DNA of 46,645 nt, taken from an uncultured Collinsella sp. GTDB taxonomy: Bacteria > Actinomycetota > Coriobacteriia > Coriobacteriales > Coriobacteriaceae. Position numbers and translations under genes: made by a program. Where the stretch lies: the NCBI GenBank assembly GCA_900539735.1, contig UQDE01000014.1, positions 1-46,645 of the forward strand. Direction: 5' to 3'. The notes under the pieces were generated by a model that was not told the origin of the DNA, ran no database searches, and was given only the letters and a program-made list of their open reading frames with translations. Shown here in pieces: positions 9,349 through 17,208 of this stretch; the stretch's first letter is position 1, and each line of letters begins with the position of its first letter.

Positions 9349-9469
9349 TTCGCTCACCTACACTTTCGGAAAGAGTTTTGCGTCGTTATTTCCGAGGCGT
9401 CGTTGGGCTCGCAATCGACTCTAGTGTGCAGCTGCTTCTCGACGTACTCCCTCATGTTCTGCCTCCACA

Positions 9470-9530
9470 TGTAACTAATTGATTTGCTATGTGCCATTAT
9501 GAATGGTATATAGCAAATCAATTAGTTACA
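9470..9530. repeat. 61-nt near-perfect hairpin (29-bp stem)
   Basis: The outer arms 9470-9490 and 9510-9530 are exact reverse complements (21 bp). The inner parts 9491-9498 and 9502-9509 continue the stem with two G-U pairs, leaving the 3-nt loop ATG at 9499-9501. It is AT-rich and lacks a T-tract, so it is not a normal terminator. It could be a short palindromic transposable element, a repressor site, or a processed RNA. Confidence 0.75.
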
Positions 9531-9624
9531 TTTAATGGAGCATTGCGAGCGTGGCGCGCGCAAAGAAGAGTCGTTGTATGGAGGCTTCCGGCAACGGCCT
9601 TTTGTACGTCCGTGACTGTTGGGT

Positions 9625-9842
9625 GCTATCGCGGATGACGTCATTGTTGCCTGTACTCTCGATCCAAGGATGTAATTACGGAAGTGCGGGGAAAATCGAG
9701 AACCTTCGAGCACAACGCGATTTTTAGCACCAAAACCGCAGTTCGCGGAAGCGAAAACTGGGGCCTGGTTAGCATTTCTTCGATTTTCCCCGCACCTCCG
9801 AATTTGACCCCTTGCCGCACCTTGATCACGTCTTCAAGTGGC
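9625..9842. repeat. Structured repeat, copy 1
   Basis: Diverged direct repeat of 11835-12055. Shared blocks include GATGTAATTAC, GAAGTGCGGGGAAAA, CCTTCGAGCACAACGCG and CCCCGCAC-TCCGAATTTG. Within it, 9684-9699 and 9780-9795 are exact 16-bp inverted arms, extended outward by AATT-CGGA with one bulge, so the core folds as a hairpin of about 131 nt. Confidence 0.75.
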
Positions 9843-10010
9843 TGGTTCATCGCTAATGGAGTTTTCTGCGGTGCTTGAATTGCGGTGTTGTGATTAGGGC
9901 AAAAGGCTCTTGGCTCCGGGGAGGCTCATCGCACGAAAATTCAAGTTGCTGCTGAAGTAGGGCTTGCTTCGGCAGCGCTAACAATAAGGGCGGCTCTGCT
10001 AGTCTCGGGA

Positions 10011-10048
10011 GACCGCGGCATTCGGCGGGCCTGCCGAATGCCGCGGTC
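10011..10048. repeat. Perfect 16-bp inverted repeat
   Basis: Arms 10011-10026 and 10033-10048 are exact reverse complements (GACCGCGGCATTCGGC) around GGGCCT. Very GC-rich and without a T-tract. The right arm runs directly into the decamer repeat that follows. Confidence 0.75.
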
Positions 10049-10102
10049 AGTAGCGGTCAGTAGCGGTCAGTAGCGGTCAGTAGCGGTCAGTAGCGGTCAG
10101 TA
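10043..10102. repeat. Tandem decamer repeat, six copies
   Basis: GCGGTCAG occurs at 10043, 10053, 10063, 10073, 10083 and 10093; the unit is TAGCGGTCAG with exact 10-bp periodicity. There are no spacers, so this is not a CRISPR array. The helical-turn period would place every unit on the same DNA face. Confidence 0.9.
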
Positions 10103-10154
10103 TATTCTTCGGAGCCGTTTCTCTGGGCTTCGGCGGACTTGCCAACTCGCGCTT

Positions 10155-10209
10155 GGGCACTACTCAGTAGATTACTCAGCAGTGCCCAGTAGATTACTCA
10201 GTAGTGCCC
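10155..10209. repeat. Duplicated 22-bp unit with inverted ends
   Basis: Units 10166-10187 and 10188-10209 are identical except for one base (AGTAGATTACTCAG, C or T, AGTGCCC). GGGCACTACT at 10155-10164 is the reverse complement of AGTAGTGCCC at 10200-10209, so the cluster can also fold back on itself. It ends about 55 bp beyond the stop of the AlbA_2 gene. Confidence 0.65.
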
Positions 10210-10265
10210 AGCAGGGGGAGGGCAGCAAACGCAATGGGCCTGTTTCCCGGCTAGGACCTGCAGCC

Positions 10266-11648
10266 TCAAACTTCGCTTGGCATCCTGTAGAACTGGTGCG
10301 GGTCTTTCGGGCTTTTCCCTACCCATTCCAACAGGCCTCGACCGGCAAGGTCTTTCAGAGTCTTCGAGGCCGTTTTCCTACCGACATTGGACTCCCGCGC
10401 GAGGTCGGAGGTCGTGATTTTCCCCTGAGCGGCGGCAATTGCCATCGCTGCTCGTTCGCGCTCGCTGAGGAGCGGTCGGTTGTCGGCCGCGGTTCTCCTG
10501 AAGGCCGCTTTCTGCAACCCAGGACGCTCGAAGACGACGACGGTGCTGTTGACGGTCTGCTCGAAGCGGAACCTCACGCCGGCTGCCTCGCAGGCCTCCT
10601 TGATGCGCGGTATGCCCGTGCCGTACTGCTCGATGACGCCGGCGCGGAACAGGGTGCGCGCGATCGCGGGGTTTCGGAGGCCGAACTCGCTCGCGGTACC
10701 GTCTAGGTGCTCTTGCGGCGAGTCGCCCTCGGGGAACAGGCCCGGGCTCACGATCTGGACGGTGTCCATGAACACGTTGACCTCGACGGCGGTGCCGGTG
10801 GTGTAGTCGCGGTGGCACAGCGCGTTGGCAACCGCCTCGCGGATGGCCTCGGCCGGGATCTCGGGGATCTCCTTGCGGTACATGCCCGTCTCGCCGATGA
10901 CGAACTCGCGCCTGATGTTCGACGTCACGAAGTACTCGGCGAAGTCGAGCAGCTTGAGCATGGTGCCGCTCTCGCGGCGCAGGTCGAGGATCTTGGCCTT
11001 GGTGTTGCCGCCCAGAAGCCCCAGCTTCATCCTGGGGTAGGTGTCGGATCCCTCGCAGAACAGCTCCACCGCGGCGTTTCTTAGGCTGCCGTCGGGCGCG
11101 ACGAGGTCGAGCCTTGCCAAGGTGTCCTCCACGCCGGCGAACCCGCCGCCCACGCGTCCGGCCCTGCCGCCGCGCGCGACGAAGTCACGCACCGCCTGCT
11201 CGTCGGCGTCGGAGACGGGCCTGCCGGACGGCAGCGAGTCCCACGGGCTACGGGCGCGCTCACGCTTGACGACCATGGCGCTCAGCTCCGAGGCCGACAG
11301 CGCTTTGTTCGAAGTCCCCACGCGGGTGAAGTAGCGTCCGTCGGCGGAGTAGGGGGCGTCGGCACCTGAGAAGGCAATTTTGATGTATCGCAGCCCATCA
11401 TCGGCGTCGAGGCACTCGACCGTCGGGAACACCGCGGGCTCGATCTTGTCGGACACCCACGACGTCACCTGGCGCAGCGTTGCGTCGCTGACATCCTGGC
11501 CGATGACATCGCCGTTGTCCTTCACGCCGAAGTAGAGCTCGCCGCGGCCGTGCTTGTTCAGCATGGCGCTGATGGCTTGCAGTGCTTCTTTATGCTCGCC
11601 AGTGGACTTCTTGAACTCGACGGTCTCGCTCTCGCTGCCCAGGTTCAT
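10266..11648 (-). CDS. AlbA_2/RecG-like ATP-binding transcriptional regulator
   Basis: A 460-residue member of the AlbA_2 (Schlafen AlbA_2) family often annotated as RecG-like or ATP-dependent transcriptional regulator. The N-terminus has ESETVEFKKS and GRGELYFGVKDNGDVIGQ (residues about 6-55), the AlbA_2 signature. The middle has EIPAEAIREAVANALCHRDY and the C-terminal third has GLRNPAIARTLFRAGVIEQY (HATPase_c_4-like), then a winged helix (TTSDLARESNVGRKTASKTL). The ATG has GGAAAGGCAG upstream. It is a single gene bracketed by two copies of a structured repeat (9625-9842, 11835-12055). Family members are common in accessory regions and some are toxin or defence linked, but the target here is unknown. 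Confidence 0.82.
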   Translation of the reverse strand: MNLGSESETVEFKKSTGEHKEALQAISAMLNKHGRGELYFGVKDNGDVIGQDVSDATLRQVTSWVSDKIEPAVFPTVECLDADDGLRYIKIAFSGADAPYSADGRYFTRVGTSNKALSASELSAMVVKRERARSPWDSLPSGRPVSDADEQAVRDFVARGGRAGRVGGGFAGVEDTLARLDLVAPDGSLRNAAVELFCEGSDTYPRMKLGLLGGNTKAKILDLRRESGTMLKLLDFAEYFVTSNIRREFVIGETGMYRKEIPEIPAEAIREAVANALCHRDYTTGTAVEVNVFMDTVQIVSPGLFPEGDSPQEHLDGTASEFGLRNPAIARTLFRAGVIEQYGTGIPRIKEACEAAGVRFRFEQTVNSTVVVFERPGLQKAAFRRTAADNRPLLSERERAAMAIAAAQGKITTSDLARESNVGRKTASKTLKDLAGRGLLEWVGKSPKDPHQFYRMPSEV

Positions 11649-11834
11649 CCGCGCTGCCTTTCCCGTTCGTTGCTTGTCTCGTTGGATTATACCGTGGTCA
11701 CCATGGGCGAAAACGTGGAAGCGCGCTTGCTTGCCTCTACCATGTTCTCATGCGCCTTAATGCCCTTTGTGAAGAATCATCCCATTGGGAAACGGGTCCC
11801 TATGGAACGATTTTGGTATCAGGCATAGGGGGGC

Positions 11835-12055
11835 GCTATCGTGGATGTCGTCACCATTGCCTGCGCCCTCGATCCAGAGATGTAATTACAGAAGTGCGGG
11901 GAAAAATCGAAAACCTTCGAGCACAACGCGGTTTTTTTGTATCAAACCCGCAGGTCGCGGAAGCCTAAAACGGGGGTCTGGTCAGCATTCCTTTGGTTTT
12001 CCCCGCACTTCCGAATTTGGCCTCTCGCCACATCCCGATTACGTCTTAAAGTGGC
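11835..12055. repeat. Structured repeat, copy 2
   Basis: Second, diverged copy of the element at 9625-9842 in the same orientation. Its own inverted arms are GAAGTGCGGGGAAAA at 11891-11905 and TTTTCCCCGCACTTC at 11997-12011. Substitutions in one arm relative to copy 1 partly keep pairing, which points to selection on structure or to a mobile palindromic unit. Confidence 0.75.
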
Positions 12056-12210
12056 GCAAAAAGCCGTGTGCTCTGCTTGATTTTGCTCAGGAATTATGCC
12101 TGAGGGGTAGTGGATTCGCCTTTCTCCGCCGTGCAGCGGCACGTGTAGGGCTCTCTGGCTCAGGCGCGAGTCGCTTCCCGTCTGAAAAAGTTCTTAAAAC
12201 AGCTTTAAAG

Positions 12211-12241
12211 TTGCCTTTGGCCTACATTGACAGCGTACAAT
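12211..12241 (+). promoter_or_regulatory. Possible promoter of the pel operon
   Basis: TTGCCT (12211-12216) and TACAAT (12236-12241) are separated by 19 nt, slightly long. Transcription from here would start almost at the ATG of the first gene (12246 or 12255), giving a leaderless or near-leaderless mRNA. No ribosome site is visible before either ATG, which agrees with that idea. Confidence 0.3.
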
Positions 12242-12245
12242 ATGC

Positions 12246-14429
12246 ATGTTTACCATGGCAAAAGCTAAATTTGGGGAGGGGGAGCGCACGGTGGAAGTGC
12301 TGGTTGTTGGCAATACCGTGTATGTCGATGACGACTTTTGTGCCAAGGCGTTTCCCGGTGACCATGTTCAGGTCGTGGCGGCCAACGAGGCGCGCCGCGA
12401 CGGGTCGTCGCTCCATGCGTCTTGGAAAGAGCTGCTGCAGCACCTGGACCAGGCTTACGAATTCGACCGTGTGGTCTACCTCTCTACCTATCTCACGCCG
12501 CATACCGAGGCCGTTGGCGACATCGAGCTGCTGCGCTCCGTCTTTCGAGCTTGCATGGGTCGCCAGATTCAGCTGCTGTTTGTGACTGGTCCCATGGGAG
12601 CGGACGGTGCGGTGGACGCTGCGGGGCAAAACGGCAAGGGCATCATTGCCCGTGCGGCCAACGACCTGTGCCGCTACTATGCGGTCCGCGACGGCATTCA
12701 GGCCAAGATCTTGCGCGTGCCGTATCTGTACACCGCCTCGCCCACGCTGGAAGACCCGATTTTGACCCCGCTGTTCGAGGCGTGCTCGCAAGGCTCTGCT
12801 GTCATGAGGGCTGGGGCGGACTCACCGCTCGGTGCCCTCTGCGCCGAGGAGCTGGCCGTTCTGGTGCGTCGCATCTTCGACAGCTGGGATGCCACATTCG
12901 AGGAACTCGAGGTTCTGGATAGCTTTGCCCACACCGTGGGAGACCTGGGCGAGGCGCTCAAGGGCTTGTTCCCGGGGCTCGACATTACCTACGACGGGGA
13001 CGCCGTCGTCTCCATTGCTCCGAGCGATACCGTCCGCACGCGCTACGGGTGGTTCCAGCGCTATGACGTGCTGCGCGATCTTTCGACCATACACGCCCGC
13101 TGGGAGCAGACCCTCGCGGGCAAGCGCCATCCGCTGCGTGCCGCCATCGACCGCATGCGCGGGCGGACACTGCCCATCAAATGCCTGGAGACCGCGCTGG
13201 CCTGGGTGCTCTTTGAGGGCCTGGAGCTGGTGTTTTCGCAGTCTGCTCAGCTTAACGTGCTCGACTACCGCCTGCTGTACGTGGTACTGATCGGCACGCT
13301 GTATGGGCTCGATTTTGGCCTGGTTGCGGCGCTGCTGGCGTCGGTGGGTTTGGCAGCCAGCTATTTTACTCAGTACGGCTATACCTTCCAGGGTCTGTTC
13401 TATGAGCCGTCTAACTGGCTGCCGTTTATTGCGTACTTTGTTGTGGGTGCCGTGTGCGGCTATGTGCAGCTGCGCAACAGCGAAGCCATTAGGGCGGAGC
13501 GCGATCAAAACGAGCTCGTGCGCAACCGCAATACGTTCCTTACGCAGCTCTACCACGACGCGATCGAGGACAAGCGCGCGTACAGGCGCCAGATCGTGGG
13601 TCGCCACGACAGCTTTGGCAAAATCTTTGCCGTGACGCAGGAGCTCGATGTGCTCAACCCTCGCGACATCTATCGCAAGTGCTGCGAGCTTCTGGGCGAG
13701 ATCCTCGAGAACGATTCGGTGGCGATCTACCATGTTTCGGGCGGGGCATTTGCACGCCTGGTGGCAGCAAGTCCCGCGATTGCCGAAGATGCCGCACGCT
13801 CGCTCACGCTTGAGCAGCTTGCACCTCTTTTGGGCGACGGGGGTCACTCGAACCTGTGGGTGAACCGCGAGCTGACGCCGGGACTTCCCATGTTTGGATA
13901 CACGATCGAGCGCGACGGGGCACCCGCCGTGTTGATTTTTGTGCGTAGTGCGGCCGAAAACCAAATGACCCTCTATTATCAAAACCTGTTCCGCATCTTG
14001 TGCGGGCTGGTCGAAAGCGCGTTGGGCCGTGCCTTTGACTATGAGGCGGTGGCGCAGGATAAACGCTGCGTTGACGGCACTTGCGTGCTCAAGCAGGCTG
14101 CCTTTGGCCAAGAGCTCGCGGCGGAGCAGGCGCTGGCAGATAGCAAGATGGGGAGTTTTTTGCTCCTGCGCGTGGTGCCGGGCATGGAGTCTGTCGGCGA
14201 GCTGGTGGGCGCAATTGGGTCGGCAATCCGCGAGAGCGACGCGGCGGGCTTGGTCGACGGCGACGTGCTCTACCTGCTTATGCGACAGGCAAAGGCATGC
14301 GATCTGCCCATTATCCGCGAGCGCCTGAGCGCAAAGCAGATTGCGGTGGAGCCCGTCGACGGCGAGGATATCGTGGAGCTGCTGCAGCACATCTCTTACA
14401 CCGGTGACGGTGAGGGGGGTGCCGCTTGA
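12246..14429 (+). CDS. pelD: PelD-like c-di-GMP receptor with N-terminal SDR-like domain
   Basis: First gene of the Pel operon. Residues 1 to about 300 look like an extended SDR/UDP-sugar epimerase fold, as in Gram-positive PelD fusions, but the nucleotide-binding glycine motif is not conserved (VLVVGNTVYVDDD), so the domain may be non-catalytic. Three to four membrane helices follow (about 315-420), then a short coiled region, a GAF domain (from about 470) and a degenerate GGDEF domain at the C-terminus. There, RESD at 662-665 sits where the inhibitory c-di-GMP site RxxD lies, five residues before the degraded signature DGDVL at 671-675. This is the layout of P. aeruginosa PelD, which binds c-di-GMP and does not make it. 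Predicted role: membrane platform that activates Pel synthesis when c-di-GMP rises. ATG 12255 is an alternative start. The stop overlaps the next gene by 4 nt. Confidence 0.85.
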   Translation: MFTMAKAKFGEGERTVEVLVVGNTVYVDDDFCAKAFPGDHVQVVAANEARRDGSSLHASWKELLQHLDQAYEFDRVVYLSTYLTPHTEAVGDIELLRSVFRACMGRQIQLLFVTGPMGADGAVDAAGQNGKGIIARAANDLCRYYAVRDGIQAKILRVPYLYTASPTLEDPILTPLFEACSQGSAVMRAGADSPLGALCAEELAVLVRRIFDSWDATFEELEVLDSFAHTVGDLGEALKGLFPGLDITYDGDAVVSIAPSDTVRTRYGWFQRYDVLRDLSTIHARWEQTLAGKRHPLRAAIDRMRGRTLPIKCLETALAWVLFEGLELVFSQSAQLNVLDYRLLYVVLIGTLYGLDFGLVAALLASVGLAASYFTQYGYTFQGLFYEPSNWLPFIAYFVVGAVCGYVQLRNSEAIRAERDQNELVRNRNTFLTQLYHDAIEDKRAYRRQIVGRHDSFGKIFAVTQELDVLNPRDIYRKCCELLGEILENDSVAIYHVSGGAFARLVAASPAIAEDAARSLTLEQLAPLLGDGGHSNLWVNRELTPGLPMFGYTIERDGAPAVLIFVRSAAENQMTLYYQNLFRILCGLVESALGRAFDYEAVAQDKRCVDGTCVLKQAAFGQELAAEQALADSKMGSFLLLRVVPGMESVGELVGAIGSAIRESDAAGLVDGDVLYLLMRQAKACDLPIIRERLSAKQIAVEPVDGEDIVELLQHISYTGDGEGGAA

Positions 14430-15331
14430 TCTCGCTTGTCGTTGCTGCCGTCTTGCTGCTGATTCATGCGCTGGTTTGCCTGATGCTGTGGACGCTCATG
14501 AAGCTGGGCCTGCTGCCGGTGCGCGGGCACATGCTGGCTGTGATAGTGCTGGTACCGCTGTGGGGCCCGTTGCTGGTGGTTCTGCTATCGGTCTGCAGCG
14601 CGGTGTTTGGCGAGGGGCTGAAAGAGTCTGCGCTGGAGTCGCTGCGCTTCAACGACGACCTGCATCGCAGCATCCTAGTGCACGAACGTGATGCCGATGC
14701 AGGCGTGGTCCCGCTCGAGGAGGCGCTTATCGTCAACGACCCGGCATACCGGCGCCGCCTAATGCTCTCCATGCTCACCGAGGAGCCCGACGCGTACCTG
14801 GCGCAGCTGCAGGCGGCTAAGCTTAACGACGACGTTGAGGTGGCGCACTATGCCGCGACGGCGGTGGCGCAGATCTCCAAGGAGTCCGACCTTAAGCTGC
14901 AGCAGCTGGAGCGTGCCTTTAAGACGGACCCGAGCGCGCAAAACCTCAACGAATACTGCGATTTTCTTGGTGAATACTTGGGCTCGGGCTTGGCTGAGGG
15001 GCGCGTGGCTCAGATTCAGCGCCAACAGTACGCGCGCCTGCTTGCGCGTCGCTGCGAGCGCGAGGATACCCTTGAGCTGCGCATTCGATACGCGACGGCT
15101 CTGGCCGATGTCGGACAGATCGACGAGGCGCAGGCCGTGACCGACCAGCTGGTGCTCGACGTGCCCGAGGAGCAGGAGGTTTGGATGCTTTGCCTGCGCC
15201 TTGCCGTGATGCGCCGCGATGGTGACGAGGTTCACCGTGTGATCGATGCGATTGACAAACAGCATGTGTATTTGAGCGCCGACAATCGCGAAAAGTTGGC
15301 GTTTTGGCGCGACGGGGAGGAGGCCGGATGA
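14426..15331 (+). CDS. pelE: PelE-like membrane protein with TPR region
   Basis: A 301-residue protein starting at TTG 14426, overlapping the stop of the PelD gene by 4 nt, with a G-rich ribosome site ahead. Two apolar helices occupy about residues 2-20 and 32-56 (LVVAAVLLLIHALVCLML; LAVIVLVPLWGPLLVVLL). The remaining 240 residues are helical and TPR-like (EEPDAYLAQLQAAK; ELRIRYATALADVGQIDEAQ). This matches PelE, a poorly conserved inner-membrane TPR protein between pelD and pelA in Gram-positive loci, thought to help assemble the synthase complex. Identification rests on architecture and position more than on sequence identity. Confidence 0.75.
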   Translation: MISLVVAAVLLLIHALVCLMLWTLMKLGLLPVRGHMLAVIVLVPLWGPLLVVLLSVCSAVFGEGLKESALESLRFNDDLHRSILVHERDADAGVVPLEEALIVNDPAYRRRLMLSMLTEEPDAYLAQLQAAKLNDDVEVAHYAATAVAQISKESDLKLQQLERAFKTDPSAQNLNEYCDFLGEYLGSGLAEGRVAQIQRQQYARLLARRCEREDTLELRIRYATALADVGQIDEAQAVTDQLVLDVPEEQEVWMLCLRLAVMRRDGDEVHRVIDAIDKQHVYLSADNREKLAFWRDGEEAG

Positions 15332-17208
15332 GTGTGGCGCAACATATCCGCGACCGTGCAGGCCGCTTTCGTTGGATGGGACTCCTCGTGGTGTGGGCGG
15401 TCTTTATTGCCATGGCCGCCGTGCTGCTGGTGGAGCGTGCCGGCGTGCAGTACAGTGCGGGCCAGCATAAGCTGGGGATGCTTGCCGCCAACGATGCGGT
15501 GCCTGCCTCCTCGGCAATCTTTGGCCAAAAGCCCACGTGCCTGGTCATTACCGATTCCGATCAAGCTGGCGTCGAGGACGTAAAGGAACAGTTCGACCAG
15601 ATCCTGCTCGACATGAAGATCGCCCATCGCGATGTTGATATTGCCACCGACGGTGCGGACGCGATCCCATCGCTCACGTCGTTTGATCGCGTGATTGTGC
15701 TTATGCCCTCGCTTGACGGACTGGGTACGCATCTGACCGATCTGATGAGTTGGGTGAGTGCGGGCGGCTCACTCATGCTGGGCATGACGCCAGATAACTC
15801 GAACTGCCTGCAGGCTATTGCTTCCAAGCTTGGGATCGAATCGGCCGGATATGACTATGCGACAGCCGAAAGTATCGTTCCGAGCGAGGACTTTATGTTG
15901 GGCGGAGGAGAGCGCTACGAGTTCTCGGAACCCTTCGATTCTTCGCTTTCGGTTTCATTGCGCGAAACGGCGCACGTCTGGGCAAGGACCGGTGACGCGG
16001 GCACGCCGCTCATTTGGTCTAACGATTGCGGCAGTGGTCACACCGTGGTGTGCAACATTGGCATCTACGACAAGGTCGTGCGTGGGTTCTATGCTTCGGC
16101 CATAAGCTTGCTGGGTGATGCCACGGCCTATCCGGTCATCAACAGCGCCGTGTTCTATTTGGACGACTTTCCTAGCCCCGTGCCCTCGGGCGATGGTACT
16201 TATATCAAGCGTGACTACGGCCTTTCCATTGCGGATTTTTACACCAAGGTCTGGTGGCCCGATCTGCAAAAGCTCGCGCAAAAATACGGCATTCGCTATA
16301 CCGGCGTGATGATCGAAAACTACGAGGACGCGGTCAACCAGACCGAGCCCGCGCGCCAACCCGATACCACGCAGTTCCGCTATTTTGGCGGCATGCTGCT
16401 GCAGATGGGCGGAGAGCTGGGCTTTCACGGCTACAACCATCAGCCTCTGGCGCTCTGGGACACCGATTACGGCACGCTGTACGACTACAAGACGTGGAAG
16501 AACAAGGAGACGCTCGTCGCATCGCTTAACGAGCTTATTGCCTTTCAGGACGAGGTGCTGCCCAACGCGCACGGCTCGGTCTACGTGCCGCCGTCAAATA
16601 TCCTTTCGGTCCGTGCGCGCAAGCTTATCGGTACCGATGTTCCGCGCATTAAGACCATCGCCAGTACGTATTTTGAGGATGGCACCGACCTGCCGTACGT
16701 GCAGGAGTTTGGCGTGGCGAGCGATGGCATTGTGGAGCAGCCGCGCATTGTCTCGGGCGGCATGGTCGACGATTCCTATATGCGCCTGGCAGCCGTGTCC
16801 GAGCTCAACATGCACTACGTGAGCACGCACTTTATGCACCCGGACGACCTTTTGGACCCCGATCGCGGAGCCAAGGAGGGCTGGGAGATCTACAAGGGCG
16901 GCCTGGTCGACTACCTGGAGTGGCTTACCAAATCCGCGCCCGACCTGCGTCGCCAGACCGGCTCGGAATGCTCGGGCGCCATCCAGCGCTTTTCTTCGGT
17001 GACGGTGAGCGTGGATACCAGCGCGGATGCCTGGACGCTCAGCCTGGGCAATTTCCACGACGAGGCGTGGCTCATGTTCCGCGCCAATAATGGCGAGCCG
17101 GGTGCGGTGACGGATGGCGAACTAACGCACCTTACGGGCAATCTGTATCTGCTCAAGGCAAATGATAATACCCTGACGATCGAGCGCAAGGAGGGTGGCG
17201 ACAGATGA
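15328..17208 (+). CDS. pelA: PelA-like membrane-anchored polysaccharide deacetylase
   Basis: A 626-residue protein starting at ATG 15328, overlapping the previous stop as ATGA. One N-terminal membrane helix (about 17-37, LLVVWAVFIAMAAVLLV) leaves the rest outside the cell. A region like the reductase/DUF2194 part of PelA is followed by a CE4-type deacetylase: LDDFPSP near residue 279 (metal and base Asp), HGYNH near 367-371 (metal His pair) and THFMHPDD near 499-506 (catalytic His). The glycoside hydrolase domain of P. aeruginosa PelA is absent, as in Gram-positive loci that encode only the deacetylase part. Predicted role: partial N-deacetylation of exported Pel, giving positive charge. The next gene overlaps by 4 nt. 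Confidence 0.85.
   Translation: MSVAQHIRDRAGRFRWMGLLVVWAVFIAMAAVLLVERAGVQYSAGQHKLGMLAANDAVPASSAIFGQKPTCLVITDSDQAGVEDVKEQFDQILLDMKIAHRDVDIATDGADAIPSLTSFDRVIVLMPSLDGLGTHLTDLMSWVSAGGSLMLGMTPDNSNCLQAIASKLGIESAGYDYATAESIVPSEDFMLGGGERYEFSEPFDSSLSVSLRETAHVWARTGDAGTPLIWSNDCGSGHTVVCNIGIYDKVVRGFYASAISLLGDATAYPVINSAVFYLDDFPSPVPSGDGTYIKRDYGLSIADFYTKVWWPDLQKLAQKYGIRYTGVMIENYEDAVNQTEPARQPDTTQFRYFGGMLLQMGGELGFHGYNHQPLALWDTDYGTLYDYKTWKNKETLVASLNELIAFQDEVLPNAHGSVYVPPSNILSVRARKLIGTDVPRIKTIASTYFEDGTDLPYVQEFGVASDGIVEQPRIVSGGMVDDSYMRLAAVSELNMHYVSTHFMHPDDLLDPDRGAKEGWEIYKGGLVDYLEWLTKSAPDLRRQTGSECSGAIQRFSSVTVSVDTSADAWTLSLGNFHDEAWLMFRANNGEPGAVTDGELTHLTGNLYLLKANDNTLTIERKEGGDR

Larger units (their letters stand above)
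9349..10265. other. Gene-free interval dominated by repeats and palindromes
   Basis: About 900 bases between two minus-strand genes with no supportable ORF. It contains a 61-nt near-perfect hairpin, copy 1 of a roughly 220-bp structured repeat, a 38-nt perfect palindrome, six copies of a decamer and a duplicated 22-bp unit. These are listed separately. It also contains the start region of the minus-strand gene 8020-9348. Confidence 0.7.
11649..12245. other. Gene-free interval upstream of the pel operon
   Basis: About 600 bases with no supportable gene. It holds the start region of the divergent AlbA_2 gene, copy 2 of the structured repeat (11835-12055), a small hairpin CTCAGG/CCTGAG at 12086-12104, and a possible promoter just before the pel operon. 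Confidence 0.6.

Noticed and set aside
10011..10048. Intrinsic terminator
   Set aside because: No T-tract on either side, and it lies within a repeat cluster about 220 bp beyond the end of the AlbA_2 gene.
10043..10102. Possible CRISPR array
   Set aside because: Units are only 10 bp and directly adjacent with no spacers; no cas genes are present.
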